Origin: Haemonchus contortus
Lineage: Eukaryota; Nematoda; Chromadorea; Rhabditida; Trichostrongylidae
Direction: 5' to 3'
Assembly: GCA_000469685.2 (NCBI GenBank)
Contig: LS997563.1
Coordinates: 22,558,897 to 22,622,896 of the forward strand
DNA length: 64,000 nucleotides
A program made the translations under genes and the position numbers. Shown piece by piece: positions 1 through 8,662 of the stretch. Every line of letters starts with the position of its first letter. The stretch's first letter is position 1. The notes under the pieces were generated by a model. The model was given only the letters and a program-made list of their open reading frames with translations, searched no databases and was not told where the DNA came from.

Positions 1-356
1 GGTCGGAGCCTACACTTGTCACCTTCCTTAGTTTTCCCTTTCTGCCGCCTACATCTCTGCCAAATTTGAATACTCTAGGCTCAGGAGCAAAGGAGTTACA
101 GATTCCAGTGGGCTACACTGTCCGCGCAAGCCCCGCCCCTAGTGGGTGGAGCTTAGCTTAGTTCGCGTGTACTCGAGGAGCCCGGCTCACTCTCCACTTG
201 TTCCAACCTCATTTCCCTCTTGTTCCAACCTAAGCTGTTTTAGTTGATTTCCAAACGGCACCATATAAGATAGTGTTACCGACAAACAGACAGAAAAACT
301 GGCAGAAAAACAGAAAAACAGACAAACAGACATTTGCCGTTTATATATAGTAAGGA
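1..356 (-). mobile_element. Helitron-like non-autonomous element, 5' end
   Basis: Read on the minus strand from 356, the sequence begins A|TCCTTACTATATATAAACG and runs into TGTCTGTTTGTCTG-type repeats. It continues into the unit 'gccgcctacatctctgccaaatttgaa..ggagttacaga..gccccgcccctagtgggtgg', which recurs near 41.0-41.5, 43.4-43.9, 57.8-58.5, 60.0-60.2 and 60.6-60.9 kb. Insertion after A with a leading TC is the known Helitron pattern; assignment to that class is inference. The other end lies outside the window. Confidence 0.5.
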
Positions 357-1114
357 TAAGGATAATGATTGCAATTCTTACGCTATTCCAAACCGACCAT
401 TGTACATCGCTTGAACAATAGCTCAATAGATAAGTAAATAAAATGAATAAATAAAAAAACTTTCTTTCTAAGGCGAATGCTATCTGTATTTCCCACTAAG
501 TCTCCCTAACGCTCCGTGAACAAAAACATCACAATATGTTATTGATTGGCATACAGAAATTTCCTGTGGTTTCATGCAGTAGCTAAAATGATAGATCGAA
601 AGAACGTCCCAGCGAAAGCTTTTGACCGCTACTGTAGATTTTCGGCGAAGCGCGAAGTTAGGGGGGAAGGAGGGGTGGGGGAATTTAGTTTTCTTAATTG
701 TAACAAATTCTTTCTGAGTAGCAGAGCATCTACATAAATTGGAAAGGAATACATGTGATGAAGTGAGATTTCATAACTGTCGCCCGAAAGCCGCCAGACA
801 AGCACTATGGTACGAGTCAACCAGTCAATCGCCCTTCTGACGTTGGCTCTCCTTCCTGTTGTGTTAAAGTTGACCCGCCGCAGCCTGAACTCTCCCAGCT
901 TTGAAACCTCTAGTTCAAGAAGACAGGAGCTGTCGATATTTAGCAAAACACACACACTCCTGGTCGGGCATACATACGCACACATACATATATTAGCGCG
1001 TAATATTATGAAGTGGAATACGAAATCCAGCAGACGATCCTTCATCGCTAAAGTGGCACTGTAATTAAGAAGCATAATAACACGACCGCACAAATAGCTT
1101 TTTTGATATAAACA
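357..1114. other. Intergenic, no gene recognised
   Basis: Only short overlapping open frames on both strands (for example 629-1093 minus and 807-1064 plus), with no recognisable motif, start context or splice pattern. An A/T-rich patch with AATAAA-like repeats lies near 430-460. I see no coding evidence here. Confidence 0.5.
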
Positions 1115-2432
1115 GTGTTAGGCACCGTAACATATTTAGATGCGCAGTACAACGGATTCTGCCATCCTAAACCGAACAACCCTTTCTTGCAAGACGCCCG
1201 GATAGAGTCCTTGTATCGCGTAGTAGAGTCGTTTGATGTAACCGCGCTTCATACGAAGATGAACGGAAACGAAGCTCTCCAAGCGTGTCTTGAAATGCTG
1301 GAGGAGCGTGAAGCAGAAGTTGTCACGTTCGGATTGAACAAGGTCCACATCATTGCTCTGATGAAGGAATGCCTGAGATATAGTACTTTCAAGAGAAGCG
1401 AGAAGTACTTCTCCCAAAAGCGATGACTTGCTATGGGTCAGCGGCTAGAACTGATTCTACCTATCTGTTTTATGAAGGAAATAGAAACGTGAGTTATAGC
1501 GCGCGTGGCCATTATGTACTGTCGGTACACAGTGACTGCTGTGTGACCACATCAGCGCAGCAGGAAGTTTATGGATTGTCCGACATTCTCAGCCGACAGT
1601 CACAGTACAGTAGGTTCACGAGAGAGGCTAGGCACGGCATAAGGCTGGCTTCTTTATCTAAACACGCAGATAAAATCCTAAGTGGAAAGTTAAGCGTGAA
1701 TGGTATTAGAAGGACAGCACGAAGAGCATCCTACTTCACTCGAAGTCTGCTCACTCTGAAGTTGCGAAACGTACCGTAGTTCGGGGCATGCACGGAACAG
1801 CTGTAGGAGAGCCAACAGGCAAAGTGGAACGCGAGAAGTCAGGCACGCTAGCATGTGAGATTGCAAGCTTAAATGGTTATGGACACAACGCGAAAGTCAG
1901 GCTCGCAAAGTTACTTCTTCAGAGACTGTGAAGATATGATGCATTTGTTATACATCTTCCCCTATTGCATTGCGCTAGCGGATTTCGTTGATGACGCCGT
2001 CTCGATAATCCTACCGGCGGACAATATCAAGTGTTATCTACTCCGCAGTAGTATCTATAATCGTGCACGTACCACGTAAGTGCGTAATTGGGAGCAGATA
2101 AAGATTGTAGACAGTAAGGGACAGTGTACTAACTTCAGTGCTCAGTCTGTGGCGAAATATTTATATGTTGGTGAGTTAAGGACGTTGGGCATACGCGTAA
2201 AAGAACATCCAGTGAGTAGGAGGCAGGGACCTTCTACGTCACTTGGGAGGCTAAAAAAGCATCAGGTAGCGATTTCGATTCTAAATGCATAATCCTAGCC
2301 TACGGAAGCGAGATCGGTGCTAGAAATGTACTGGAAGCGCTAGTACAACTGGGAGAGAAATCCCAAGCTAAACAACCGGAAGGAGCGCATGCTATTCCGA
2401 GTGATCTTCTGCCATTCATTCTTTTTTTGTGA
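1115..2432 (+). pseudogene. Penelope-like retroelement relic (RT plus GIY-YIG)
   Basis: Decayed reverse transcriptase followed by an endonuclease remnant, the domain order of Penelope-like elements. At 1115-1426 a frame reads ESFDVTALHT.. and ends ..KYFSQKR, like the RT palm segment that precedes the catalytic aspartates. At 1423-1779 a broken frame keeps DCCVTTSAQQEV and QSQYSRFTRE, where the catalytic motif would be; the YxDD itself is scrambled by frame changes. At 2080-2292 a frame holds KYLYVGELRTLGIRVKEH and PSTSLGR, the shape of a GIY-YIG nuclease (Y-[IV]-G..R..EH..LG). The C-terminal tail continues to about 2432 in another frame (GSEIGARNVLEAL). Several frameshifts and stops mean it cannot be active. 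RT class is inferred from motif order; a remote LINE is less likely because of the GIY-YIG segment. Confidence 0.65.
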
Positions 2433-2589
2433 TCTTTGTGATTACCGCTAACTCTTATCTAACATTGTCAATAGTCTCGCATTGACCCTAATGCTCACGA
2501 AATTGAGTGGGGCATCGATACTAGTGGAACCAGAGAAGTTTAGTTGTTTTGGCTGGGATCTTTTAGCATTCAAGGGAGCTATGGGAGCT

Positions 2590-2775
2590 TTTGTCACCGG
2601 CCTAGTGCCTTTGGGCGCTCGGTCGGATAAGCCACAGATCATGAACTCCAAACTACACTTTCGGGTCTTTGAGAATGACGATTTGTTCGAAACTGCCAAC
2701 CAAGTAAAGCGGTTACATCATAACAAATCGTACGGCAAAGCGATGTCAGGCAGTGTCCTTGTATTTTTGCATTCC
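2590..2775 (+). repeat. 3' segment shared by two Penelope-like relics
   Basis: This stretch aligns by eye with 4395-4615: both contain a 'ggcctag..' start, a 'cagatcatgaact'/'ggatcaggagccct' block, 'tcgggtctttgagaatgacgattt'-like sequence, and 'cataacaaa(t/c)(c/t)tgtacgg'. In each case it follows a Penelope-like C-terminal remnant by a few hundred bases, so it probably belongs to the 3' part of that family. A short plus frame (VFENDDLFETANQVKRLHHN) is shared in substituted form, but coding is not shown. Confidence 0.5.
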
Positions 2776-2789
2776 CTCTGATACCACTT

Positions 2790-3725
2790 CACGACTATCA
2801 TCTAGTTGTAAACAAAACGTTAGATTTCTTGGTAAAGATTATGATGATTGAACAACTATGGCAGTTGGTGACAAATGATATATAACCACGACAATGGTGA
2901 GAAGGTGAACTCCAATAAGGAACAGTTCATTGTGATGAGTGGCCAATGTTTAAATCTTACCTCGAATAATGGTTGAGTACCGAAGTAGCTTTTCTGGAAA
3001 AACATCGTAAAGGCGAGAACATGAGTACTGATTGCGATGTCGATTAATAAGGGCAAGTTAGCGAGTTGTAGAGCTGTGTCGAATCTTCCAAAATCGATGT
3101 ATTCTTTCTTGAGGTGTTATATTGGCAAGGTTGAGAAAACAACCGCCACACGTCGACCAACTGAGTAGAGCTGAGCCTCCAAATCAGCTGAAATGATCCC
3201 TACCCACCTACTGTTGTGCTTTATTGGTAATGAATTATGGTAAACATTTTGAACGACATGATCCTCTTCATTTTGATTATCTATTTTGTTAGCTTACCAG
3301 TCGGAATGCAGGCTTGACCCCTCTCCCCCGCTCGCTCTGTTTAAATGATTGATTTCTGAACACGAATCTTTAACGGGTAGTGTTCCACACTGCTTTGTCA
3401 GACAGGCCGTCATAATGAAAATGCTTCGTTAGGTCGACGTTTCGAAGTGGACGTCTTCAAGGACTTAATGTGGTTCAGGATCCTGTTACGTAGTCTACAC
3501 GACCAAGCGCAAAAATGCGATAGGCCAGTTGCAACAAGTCCCAGAAACTCGATCACCAAAAGATCCCAGATAGGAAACCAACTTCCTGTGCGTCGCGCTT
3601 GATTTCTTGATGAATAAAAGACCAATGAGGCACCGTTGACAGTCGTCAGATAACAATTACGAGATAAGCTCAAGGCCCACAAAAAGGGAATGAAAGGAAT
3701 GGCAGATGGCAGAAGTCGGCGCTAT
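2790..3725. other. Intergenic, nothing recognised
   Basis: Short frames on both strands only (2856-3056 and 3410-3682 minus). No motif, repeat partner or splice-site pattern was recognised. Confidence 0.4.
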
Positions 3726-3861
3726 TTACCTTTTACTGCCCCACCTTGTCGAGAATGGGCTGGATTTCAGGCAAGTTTCTAGTCGGTTTCTTCTGGTCTT
3801 CTTGAAGAAAATTCGGTAGAAATTCAGCCCATTCTCGAAAAGTGGGGCAGTAAAGGGTAAG
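3726..3861. repeat. Inverted repeat / foldback of about 135 bp
   Basis: Left arm 3726-3769 (ttaccttttactgccccacc..) is near-perfectly complementary to right arm 3818-3861 (..gtggggcagtaaagggtaa). The shared core is gagaatgggctg/cagcccattctc. The loop is about 48 bases. It may be a small MITE or a chance relic; no second copy was seen in the window. Confidence 0.6.
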
Positions 3862-4083
3862 TAGTGCCCAGAAGTCTTCTCAAGCCTAACAACGCACTCA
3901 TTTCGGTAGTTCAGCTCGCGAGTTTGCAGTTTGCATCCGAATTGGAGGTCAGCCGAATTTGGCGAGTGGGTTGTCTTGAAAACATAATATATCAAACGTC
4001 AACTAATCCGCAATAGGTTTTATGATCGTGCATGCATCAAGGAGAATGGTTAGTTTGAAAGGGAAGGAGGCTACACGCAGCGA

Positions 4084-4640
4084 GTGACGATGTACCAACT
4101 TGAGCGTTCAGGTAAGAGGAGTCTAGGCCTCCTTACGCCACCTGGGAAGCATCAAGAAGGAGAACATCACGGCAAAGACTTTGATGTCAAATGCAAAATT
4201 ATAGCTTACGAGAATGAGATCGAAGCTACAAAGATATCCAGATCAACGCGTAATTCTTGTTTGAAGACCGTCAGTGATGTCTCATCGTCCTGGTTGCTCG
4301 CGGAATCAATAGACGACCACCTGGTGGAATCGCACAAGGTTGGTTTCATGGCTGTTATCTTTTGATTTCCGAATTTCTGGGAGTTGTGAGAATTGGCCTA
4401 GCACGTCCTGATCCTTGGCCGGGTAGGCCATGGATCAGGAGCCCTGAACGATTTCAGGTTTTTGAAGATGAGTTGCTTAAAAAGTCGAACTAATAAATCA
4501 GTTCTACCATAACAAACTTGTACGGCTGAGCAGCGTAAAGCATCGGGGTTTGCACAGCCACAGCTTTCTTTGCCGTGTTCCATGCCTTTTGACATTTCTG
4601 CCAATTATCAGTCGTCTTATCGAGAAGAGTATGTGATAGC
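4084..4640 (+). pseudogene. Second Penelope-like relic, C-terminal part
   Basis: The frame at 4084-4365 contains LGLLTPPGKHQEGEHHGKDF followed by KCKIIAYENEIEATK. This resembles the end of the GIY-YIG domain (..LGKHR..) and the conserved C-terminal AYE.EI.A tail of the first relic (1115-2432, AYGSEIGARN). The downstream part 4395-4615 matches 2590-2775. Only the 3' end of the element is present, with stop codons, so it is dead. The two relics are about 2 kb apart in the same orientation. Confidence 0.5.
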
Positions 4641-5037
4641 CTGGGTCTTTTCTGCCGAGTAATTGATCAATCTCGGAACGATTGGCAATTGTACTCCAGA
4701 TTTAGAGACAACATGCGAAACATGCGACAACTTGTGAACAACATGCGTGTATCACATATGTTTCAGGTTCTTCATTGATGTTGAGTTCCTCACACGCAAC
4801 TTACACATCTCTAGCTACTTATATATCCCTACATCTTTCTGTGAAATTATCGTGAAGTTCAAAATGAAATGGGGTCGTAAAATATACGGTTTGGACCATT
4901 CTGCCTTGGATAGTTGTGACAGAAGCAAATGCTTTTTACTAATTTTATTTTTTCTTCTCTTCGCTTTGATTGAATAGTTTTCCTGTGTCACGTTCTATCT
5001 ATACTGATTTTTCCCCATCCGATTATCCTTTAAAATT

Positions 5038-6288
5038 ATTCGCCTGCTCTCGCACAGCATGAAAATCTTTGAGCGAATTGTGGACAGTCGTATCCGCGAC
5101 ATCGTCGAGCTGACCACCAATCAGTGTGGTTTTGTGTCTGGTTGCAGCACCATTGATGCCATACACGCCACTCGCCTTCTACTAGAAAAGCATCGCGAAA
5201 AACGAAGACCGGTACATCTTGCCTTTCTAGACTTGGAGAAGGCTTTCGACCGCGTTCCGCGTGACGTTATATGGTATGCCTTACAGCATGGCGTTCCCGA
5301 AGAGCTTATTGAGTGGGTGCGCATTCTTTACACTAGCCCAAAGAGCCGAGTGCAGACGGCAGCGGGCACATCGACGGATTTCCCCATCTCCGTCGGAGTA
5401 CACCAGGGCTCTGCGTTATCCCCACTACTTTTTGTTGTCGTCATGGATGCCATTACAAAAGACCTCCAGAAGCCGGCTCCATGGACGCTTCTTCATGCCG
5501 ACGATGTGATGCTCGCCAGCGAAGACAAAAGCGAGCTTGAGTCACAGGTGCAGACCTGGTCCGACCGTCTGGCTATGTTCGGGCTCAGGTTAAACGTCAA
5601 AAAGACTGAGTACTTGACCACTGATTCGAGCGAGCCAGGTTCTATCAAGATCAATGGCACTGAGCTCACACGGACAACAACCTTCAAGTACCTTGGATCG
5701 GCAATTGCGTCTGACGGGAGCTTGGGTTTTGAAACGAATTCTCGGGTGAATGCTGCGTGGTTGAAGTGGCGCTCAATGACTGGCGTACTCTGCGATAAGA
5801 ACATCCCTGAGCGTCTCAAATCGAAAATCTACAGAACCGTCATCGGGCCCGTCGCGATTTACGGCGCCGAGTGCTGGCCTACGACCAAAGTAGTAGAAGC
5901 TCGTCTCAGTGTGATGGAGACCAAGATGCTACGCTGGACAGCCGGAGTAACACGACTAGACCGCATAAGTAATGACGCCATCAGGGAGCGATTCGGTGTA
6001 GCGCCCATTGTCGATAAAATGCGCGAAGCTCGTCTACGATGGTATGGTCATACTCTTCGCGCAAAGAACGACAGTGTCCGTAAGATCGGTCTCAACCTTG
6101 ATGTGTCCGGAAAGCGGTCTAGAGGGCGCCCAAAGCAGCGATGGCTCGATACGTTGCACGAAGACCTCAAAACGGTTAACATCCACCCCGATCAAGCGTT
6201 TAATCGGGAGAAGTGGCGTCAACATATCAGAAAAGCGGACCCCGCTCACATGCGGGACAGGCGCTAAAGAATAAGAAGAAGAAGAAGG
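5038..6288 (+). mobile_element. 5'-truncated RTE-type LINE with target-site duplication
   Basis: The insertion is bounded by a 15-bp direct repeat, TTATCCTTTAAAATT at 5023-5037 and TTATCCTTTGAAATT at 6289-6303 (one mismatch). It ends in a short (AAG)n tail just after the RT stop codon, as RTE elements do. The endonuclease and the first part of the RT are missing, giving an insert of about 1.25 kb. One mismatch in the duplication suggests moderate age. Confidence 0.8.
5059..6267 (+). CDS. RTE-clade reverse transcriptase, 5'-truncated, open
   Basis: An open frame of 402 codons matching the C-terminal two thirds of nematode RTE polyproteins. Visible RT motifs: FVSGCSTIDAIHA (about residue 24), motif A AFLDLEKAFDRVP (about 56), motif B VHQGSALSPLLF (about 113), motif C LLHADDVMLAS (about 142), then GLRLNVKKTEYL and the FKYLGS block. 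Past the RT comes the RTE-specific tail with the WYGH and GRPKQRW blocks. The catalytic YADD is HADD here, a Tyr-to-His change at a position normally Tyr or Phe. There is no endonuclease, so it could not retrotranspose on its own. No promoter is expected; the ATG is only an internal Met of the truncated copy. Host expression is doubtful. Confidence 0.85.
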   Translation: MKIFERIVDSRIRDIVELTTNQCGFVSGCSTIDAIHATRLLLEKHREKRRPVHLAFLDLEKAFDRVPRDVIWYALQHGVPEELIEWVRILYTSPKSRVQTAAGTSTDFPISVGVHQGSALSPLLFVVVMDAITKDLQKPAPWTLLHADDVMLASEDKSELESQVQTWSDRLAMFGLRLNVKKTEYLTTDSSEPGSIKINGTELTRTTTFKYLGSAIASDGSLGFETNSRVNAAWLKWRSMTGVLCDKNIPERLKSKIYRTVIGPVAIYGAECWPTTKVVEARLSVMETKMLRWTAGVTRLDRISNDAIRERFGVAPIVDKMREARLRWYGHTLRAKNDSVRKIGLNLDVSGKRSRGRPKQRWLDTLHEDLKTVNIHPDQAFNREKWRQHIRKADPAHMRDRR

Positions 6289-6303
6289 TTATCCTTTGAA
6301 ATT

Positions 6304-6396
6304 TAACTCTACCGAATCAGCAGCCTTTTAGCTCGTTTCGTTGCCGGTGATAATCAATACTGTCGATATGTAGTATGCAGATTAGAGCTGTAGACC
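6304..6396. other. Spacer between two LINE fragments
   Basis: Short spacer between the RTE target-site duplication and the ORF1 fragment. No feature recognised. Confidence 0.4.
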
Positions 6397-7020
6397 ATGT
6401 CCTCTAAGCGAGATCGTGTGCGTAAAATAAAAGATCTGGCCTCTGATTCTAACGAAGTCCCGGCCACTTCTAGTGTGAATACCGAACGGCACTCATTGTC
6501 CTCACAAGAAGGCTGTTCCAGATTGAGCGTAAATGAGCTCCTGAAAACAATTTTGGAAAGAAATTCCGACCCCGTCATTGCAAGAATGCTAGTGGCGCTT
6601 TCGGAGAAAATTCCCAAGGAACTGTCGGATATTGTTGAAGGAGATGAGCGCTCTCATAGCCTAGTAATAAGCGGCTTGCAGGCGGCGCCTCCCCATACTA
6701 GACCTTCAGAGCGCCAAACCGATCTGGAACGGAAGGTATGTGATCTGCTGGATCACCTGGACGTCGAGTACCGTGCGGTCGAGATCTATTGCCTGGGGAA
6801 ACCTAGCACGGATCGCCCCAGACTCGTGAAAGTAGTTGTGCAATCCAAAAACCATTGGCGGAGTGCTTTAAAAAATGCTAAACGTTTGAAATTATCAAAC
6901 TAGTTCAAAAACATTTTTGTCAGACGAAGGATGACGCAAGAAGAAAGAAGCCGCGATGACGATCTGAGCCAGCAAGATCCTAAACCGGAGGAAGGAGAAG
7001 CGAGAATGGGTGGTTTTTAG
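6397..7020 (+). pseudogene. LINE ORF1 fragment (CR1-like family)
   Basis: Homologous by eye to the ORF1 at 7975-8566. It has the block ERSHSLVISGLQ, then a LERKVCDLLDHLDVEYRAVE segment and RPRLVKVVVQSKNHWRSAL. The other copy reads KRKRSMVLFGVPEA, then TGLLDVLNIEAHPVELYRMG and RPIKCVF. An in-frame TAG at 6901-6903 interrupts it; the same frame then continues with FVRRRMTQEERSRDDDL to a stop at 7018-7020. ORF1 proteins of this type bind the element's RNA. No RT follows it, so this is a stranded fragment. Confidence 0.7.
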
Positions 7021-7225
7021 AGGTGAATTGAAACATATCAACGAACTACCCAACAAAGAGCGGGGAAACGCATAAACTTGCCTGGTTGTTTGCCACCTTC
7101 TCGTTTGAAGTGCTATCTTCCCAACGCTCGAAGCATGACCTAGAAAAAAAAAACAGAAATAAGGGTTTGTCGGAATAAGCTTGGAAACGTTCGATGGAAC
7201 GAAAGAACAATGTGCAAAAATCTTT

Positions 7226-7455
7226 GCAATGACCAGGATTCAACCCGCATCCTCCTCCGATTCAGCGAGACCACTACGCCACGTCGACGCTTGATATCGG
7301 AGCGACGACCACGCATTTCTAATTGTCACTCCTTCGAGCCCCCATAATTTCTTTGAGAAAGTCACTTGTAATTCCCATATCCGTAAACAGCATCCGAACG
7401 CTATCGATTTATCTGGGACTCCATTCTGAGTTCCACGCTAGGTGAACTACTACTA
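7226..7455 (-). repeat. tRNA-derived repeat with arm shared with the 47-kb foldback
   Basis: On the minus strand 7288-7226 is tRNA-like. TGGCGTAGTGG fits the A-box consensus and GGGTTGAATCC is a degraded B-box, with a GCG/CGC D-stem. No proper anticodon loop (position 33 is not T) and no full acceptor stem can be formed, so it is not a tRNA gene. The flank 7333-7450 (cgagcccccataattt..aaacagcat..atcgatttatctggg) matches one arm of the inverted repeat at 47003-47493, and that repeat's loop carries a related A-box-like stretch. It is probably a tRNA-derived SINE or foldback family. Confidence 0.5.
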
Positions 7456-7974
7456 TTCAGAAGGTTAGAGGCTATCATACTGGCTTCCAAACGGTAAAGC
7501 GTTAAGGTTACTTTTTCGAGATACGATATTGGGGAAAAAGCTATGTTCTAGTTTTACAATTGCGCCCATGACCTACAGTTATGTGGTACAGGTGGAGGAG
7601 ACCGTAACCTTAAACTGTTCGAGTGTTAGAAGTGAAGTGGGTACTTTAGAACTGTGATTTCGATCCGTACCGGCATCGTGCTATGTATGTCTTTACAAAA
7701 ACCTGAGGTGATAATGTAGCACAACAGCGTTCCACCTACTGAGCAGGTCAGTCACTCCCTCCTGCCAGAACTGGAGGGACCGGGGAAAAAGAAGTCGCTA
7801 ACCACTTCTCCCTTTTCACAGGGCAGGTTGGGGGACTTCAAAAACTTCAACTAGGAAGGTCTTGAGGGGACGAAATAAGTGATAGTCAGATGGTGCAACA
7901 TTATTGGAATAGACAGGAAAGGTAACAGCGTATTCTGCCACGTGCGGTCGTCGCGGCCGGTTGATCTCTCATCG
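7456..7974. other. Intergenic with a dispersed-repeat piece
   Basis: 7645-7725 carries 'actgtgatttcgatccgtaccggcatcgtgc', which recurs in either orientation near 22900-22945, 23165-23205 and 26205-26245. No gene is visible in the rest. Confidence 0.45.
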
Positions 7975-8566
7975 ATGGATCCCAACCATACCCGCAATGT
8001 TTTCAAAGAAACGAAAACGCCCTCTGCTGCGACTGCTACACCTTCGAATTCCCTATTTATTACTGGCAACAGTCTTCAGCTTCTCAACAAAATCCAGAAA
8101 ATACTTGCTGAAAAAGCCCCTGAGGCTATTCCTCTGCTTGAGGAGTTCGTGAGTTCTTTACCTTCTCTGTCACAAGAAATTGTTGAGACTGAAAAACGTA
8201 AGCGCTCCATGGTTCTATTCGGCGTTCCTGAGGCCGATAGGAACCTCCCCCCTTCACAACGTCAGGCTCGTACCGTGTCCTTCGTGACCGGGTTGCTTGA
8301 TGTCCTGAACATCGAAGCTCATCCAGTTGAATTGTACAGGATGGGATCGATGATGCAGGATAAGCCTAGGCCAATAAAATGCGTTTTTTCGTCTCGACGG
8401 TATTTATTTGAGGCATTGTCGAATGTTGCGCAATATAACGACTTATAAGGACGTGTATATCCGCAAATCAGTGAGTCGAGAGGAAAGACAGAAGGAGAAC
8501 AATCCGAGACTACAAGCGCGCGAGTTGAACAAAAAGGAACCCCAAGGTAAGCGACGTTGTTTATAG
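7975..8566 (+). pseudogene. CR1-like LINE ORF1, frameshifted
   Basis: The frame starts MDPNHTRNVF (7975) and runs to a stop at 8446-8448. About one base of slippage at 8435-8450 restores the family tail DVYIRKSVSREERQ..LQARELNKKEP, which ends with TAG at 8564-8566. The block KRKRSMVLFGVPEA and the tail with EERQ are typical of ORF1 proteins of this LINE type. It lies directly upstream of ORF2 at 8663 in the same orientation, with about 100 bp between, so the two belong to one element. An upstream in-frame extension to 7879 exists, but the Met at 7975 is the more natural start. Confidence 0.7.
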
Positions 8567-8662
8567 AGGCATGCTTGTCAAGGTCTCTGATATTCCGCAG
8601 ATCAAGAAAAAAGATGTTTCTGGGGCATCTTTTCCGGAAATAACTCCTCCCCCGCAAGCCTT

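Noticed and set aside
629..1093. 154-codon minus frame
   Set aside because: No motif, no splice or start support, and an overlapping plus frame of similar quality; likely chance.
7226..7288. Possible tRNA gene on minus
   Set aside because: A-box good but B-box degraded, no T at position 33 and no full acceptor stem; treated as a tRNA-derived repeat.
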